A DNA stretch of 6,498 nt from Spirochaetota bacterium (GTDB taxonomy: Bacteria > Spirochaetota > Leptospiria > Turneriellales > Turneriellaceae). Below, in pieces: positions 6,101 through 6,498 of this stretch (within the stretch, counting starts at the first letter, position 1; the number at the start of each line of letters is the position of its first letter). The DNA is taken from positions 1 to 6,498 of the forward strand of contig CAUJII010000239.1 of the NCBI GenBank assembly GCA_963205035.1, read 5' to 3'. A program made the translations under genes and the position numbers. The notes beneath the pieces are model-generated. The model searched no databases. It was not told the origin of the DNA and saw only the letters and a program-made list of their open reading frames with translations.

Positions 6101-6447
6101 GCAAATGTAGTGAGGTTCGCCGCATAGTTACTCGCAACCTGCGCACCTGTGATGGCGTCGACCTTGGCAATCGAATCGATATCTGTTGCGACCGTCGCAT
6201 AGACTAAACGGTATTGCAGGTTTGCCTGCGCTGTGACGCTATCTGTCGCGGCCCCCCATGTGACGGTCATTCCCGAATCAGAAACTGCGCTAAAAGTGAG
6301 GCTCGCCCCCGCTGTGGGAGTTGCAACGTTTCCCGATGAGCCACCTGTTGTTGCGGCATTTTCACCCTCCGGTATTTGCTGCAAGTAGCCTTTGCACGCG
6401 ACAAAAAATAAGACTAATAAAGAAAAAGAGAGTATGCGAAATTTCAT
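3103..6447 (-). CDS. Large multidomain surface lipoprotein: 3x(Fn3 + chitobiase-like), SbsA-type Ig, 2x DUF1566
   Basis: This 1114-residue protein has a lipoprotein signal (LLVLFFVAC, lipidated Cys18) and a Gly/Ser/Thr-rich tether to about residue 45. Three units of about 200 residues follow (43-246, 247-446, 447-647), each an Fn3-like domain (TFS.VSD...W, RDEAGN, QTTS) plus a chitobiase C-terminal-like module (FNP..P..F, ICYT, PAC, ACK) with four cysteines, e.g. C186, C196, C203 and C228. Residues 648-769 resemble an SbsA-type Ig domain (STPADAATGI, WHWFPES, GLKDSGG, FTTTW). Two DUF1566 / Lcl C-terminal domains end it (about 826-967 and 976-1113; NLVWKSC/NLIWQKC, GQSGAGC, WRLPS, YIRCV/YVRCV). 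It is probably anchored in the outer membrane and exposed as an adhesin or binding protein; no ligand can be named. GGGG eight bases before the ATG is a weak Shine-Dalgarno. Likely first gene of a pair with the barrel protein. Confidence 0.9.
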   Translation of the reverse strand: MKFRILSFSLLVLFFVACKGYLQQIPEGENAATTGGSSGNVATPTAGASLTFSAVSDSGMTVTWGAATDSVTAQANLQYRLVYATVATDIDSIAKVDAITGAQVASNYAANLTTFAVTGLAPLTSYSFAVVVRNDAGGKTLYPISSQTTSAAGSVASPSFNPVSPQNFNTNLSVVLATATSGAIICYTTDNSLPACDAPKTGCVAPKSQLYTAAINFTVTTTIKAIACKNGSPDSAAERGDYVFDDTAPTVGSNITFSSVADTTMTINWGAGSDNITTAAKLQYRIVWAYSSADIDTIAEVDASTNVVQDYTANTTTKNVTGLNVTTTYYFAIVLRDEAGNQALYSPRSQQTTAPGVVASPAFNPSPPRVFNSAQSVVVTTATAGATLCYTVDGTAPACDASKTACTGGTIYSTALSLVATTPLKAIACKSGSTDSSVTTGSYTYDNVSPTVTPSITFSGVSDTSLNFNWGAASDNYTAQNNLVYRVVKASSSGAIDTIAEVDAITGLDLLANYLPNLTAQAVTGLTGSTTYFFAVVVRDEAGNKTLYAPQSETTSAPGVVVSPVLNPTPPVLFIGSQNVALSTATSGAIICYTDNGTTPACNATPTCTTGTEYSSAFNLVATKTIQAIACKNGMTASSFTSGLYTLDTRPRLVASTPADAATGIAVCSGTAPCTAKIVLQFSESMQTGTPTLTTEIETDAVYYTVPSTGSTFTWSTTAFANDTLTIRLSWHWFPESAKVRYTLPAAGLKDSGGDAIAADVVQTFTTTWAGRNFTAADTGLTTCYDAAGVGIACANASYPRQDADYVNTPAARSFTGPTQHVSYTSDYTTKDNVTNLVWKSCTEGQTGASCNASGDNTNNYGADSGVKTWYNALNACSALNAANSGAGYAGVTSWRLPTSTELESLIHFGQTNPSMDAANFPTAVSSAYWAASTKVGSPQEAWTASYNIGTSSGATRSEGRYIRCVSSPDPLATTRFVDNNDETIKDNRTNLIWQKCSLGQSGAGCASSGNVGDNYNAQRTDWAGALNTCKNLTLASKTWRLPSVTELLSVMDKSRAYPSIDTSFFPVAVSDPYWTSTTIIGQPENAWYIYFSMGLLLHTTKIGSNHYVRCVAN
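3109..3972 (-). repeat. Duplicated DUF1566 domain coding segments
   Basis: Two diverged copies span about 3547-3972 and 3109-3522. Shared residues include TNL(V/I)W, C-x-x-GQ(S/T)GA-x-C, a WRLP(T/S) core followed by TEL, FP-x-AVS, YW, AW and Y(I/V)RCV. The two are similar in protein but clearly diverged, so the duplication is old. DUF1566 is related to C-type-lectin-like folds. Confidence 0.7.
4655..4685. repeat. Perfect 14-bp inverted repeat, 3-base loop, in unit 3
   Basis: GTGCCATTATCTGT (4655-4668), loop ATA, then ACAGATAATGGCAC (4672-4685): every base of the arms pairs. It lies in codons 588-598 of the lipoprotein, over the ICYTDNGT strand and turn. Such a hairpin inside coding sequence is unexpected. 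A slightly imperfect relative lies at the same place in unit 1. Confidence 0.7.
5281..5326. repeat. Perfect 11-bp inverted repeat in unit 2
   Basis: GCAAAGTGTGG (5281-5291) and CCACACTTTGC (5316-5326) are perfect complements 24 bases apart. A nested six-base stem, TGTGGT with ACCACA (5305-5310 and 5315-5320), would compete with it. The arms encode the Gln-Ser-Val and Thr-Leu-Cys strands of the second chitobiase-like module. Confidence 0.55.
5872..5901. repeat. 13-bp inverted repeat with one mismatch in unit 1
   Basis: GCTATTGTCTGTT (5872-5884), loop GTAT, then AACAGATAATAGC (5889-5901); 12 of 13 pairs match. It covers codons 183-192 (IICYTTDN), the same place as the perfect hairpin of unit 3, so the two probably descend from one sequence. 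Confidence 0.6.
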
Positions 6448-6498
6448 GATTCAAACCCCACGGAGGCACAGTCTTACACACGCCCATAGGATTGAAAC
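6448..6498. other. Upstream leader of the lipoprotein gene, ending in a CRISPR-repeat-like GGATTGAAAC
   Basis: These 51 bases precede the lipoprotein ATG and contain its weak GGGG ribosome site. No convincing minus-strand promoter is seen within them. The last bases, GGATTGAAAC (6489-6498), are typical of the 3' end of many type I and III CRISPR repeats, and GTC stands 28 bases from the edge (6471). Only one copy is in view, so this is a hint and not a called array. Confidence 0.25.

Larger units (their letters stand above)
4507..6321 (-). repeat. Three tandem ~600-bp Fn3 + chitobiase-like coding units
   Basis: Units are about 5710-6321, 5110-5709 and 4507-5109. Matching DNA stretches persist, for example GTATAACAGATAAT in units 1 and 3 and GCATCGACTTCGGC in units 2 and 3. 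Each encodes four cysteines with the spacing C-x9-C-x5/6-C-x22/24-C. The units could recombine with each other. Confidence 0.75.

Overview
All supported genes lie on the minus strand, so the biology reads right to left, from 6447 down to 1. The window suggests a Gram-negative, diderm bacterium, most plausibly a spirochaete of the Leptospirales type with roughly even base composition. The clues are a lipopolysaccharide heptose phosphatase, a large surface lipoprotein with a spirochaete-style lipobox, and a mix of Fn3-like, chitobiase C-terminal-like, SbsA-type Ig and DUF1566 (Lcl C-terminal) domains that I associate with leptospiral secreted proteins. The taxonomy is inference.

Layout in transcription order. 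(1) 6447-3103: a 1114-residue lipoprotein built as three tandem [Fn3-like + four-cysteine chitobiase-like] units, one SbsA-type Ig domain and two DUF1566 domains. (2) 3068-1935, 34 bases later: a 377-residue exported protein with one copy of the same four-cysteine module, one Fn3-like domain and a C-terminal region that looks like an 8-stranded outer-membrane barrel. (3) A 69-base gap with a 12-bp inverted repeat touching the next start codon. (4) 1865-720: a DegT/DnrJ/EryC1/StrS-fold protein in which the position of the catalytic lysine appears to be histidine. (5) A 118- to 168-base AT-rich gap, depending on the start chosen. (6) A small CxxC...CxxC protein ending at 360, whose stop overlaps the start of (7) a GmhB-type HAD phosphatase that runs off the left edge.

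Genes 1 and 2 probably form a cell-surface pair: they share an unusual module and are close enough to be co-transcribed. The left-hand genes point to envelope sugar metabolism (heptose phosphatase, sugar-aminotransferase fold), but whether they belong to the same transcript is not shown. No RNA gene, transposase, reverse transcriptase, cas gene or convincing terminator was seen. The last ten bases match the typical 3' end of many CRISPR repeats, but only one copy is present. The most unusual signals are long inverted repeats at equivalent places in the duplicated coding modules, the apparently lysine-less DegT protein, and the inverted repeat at its start codon.
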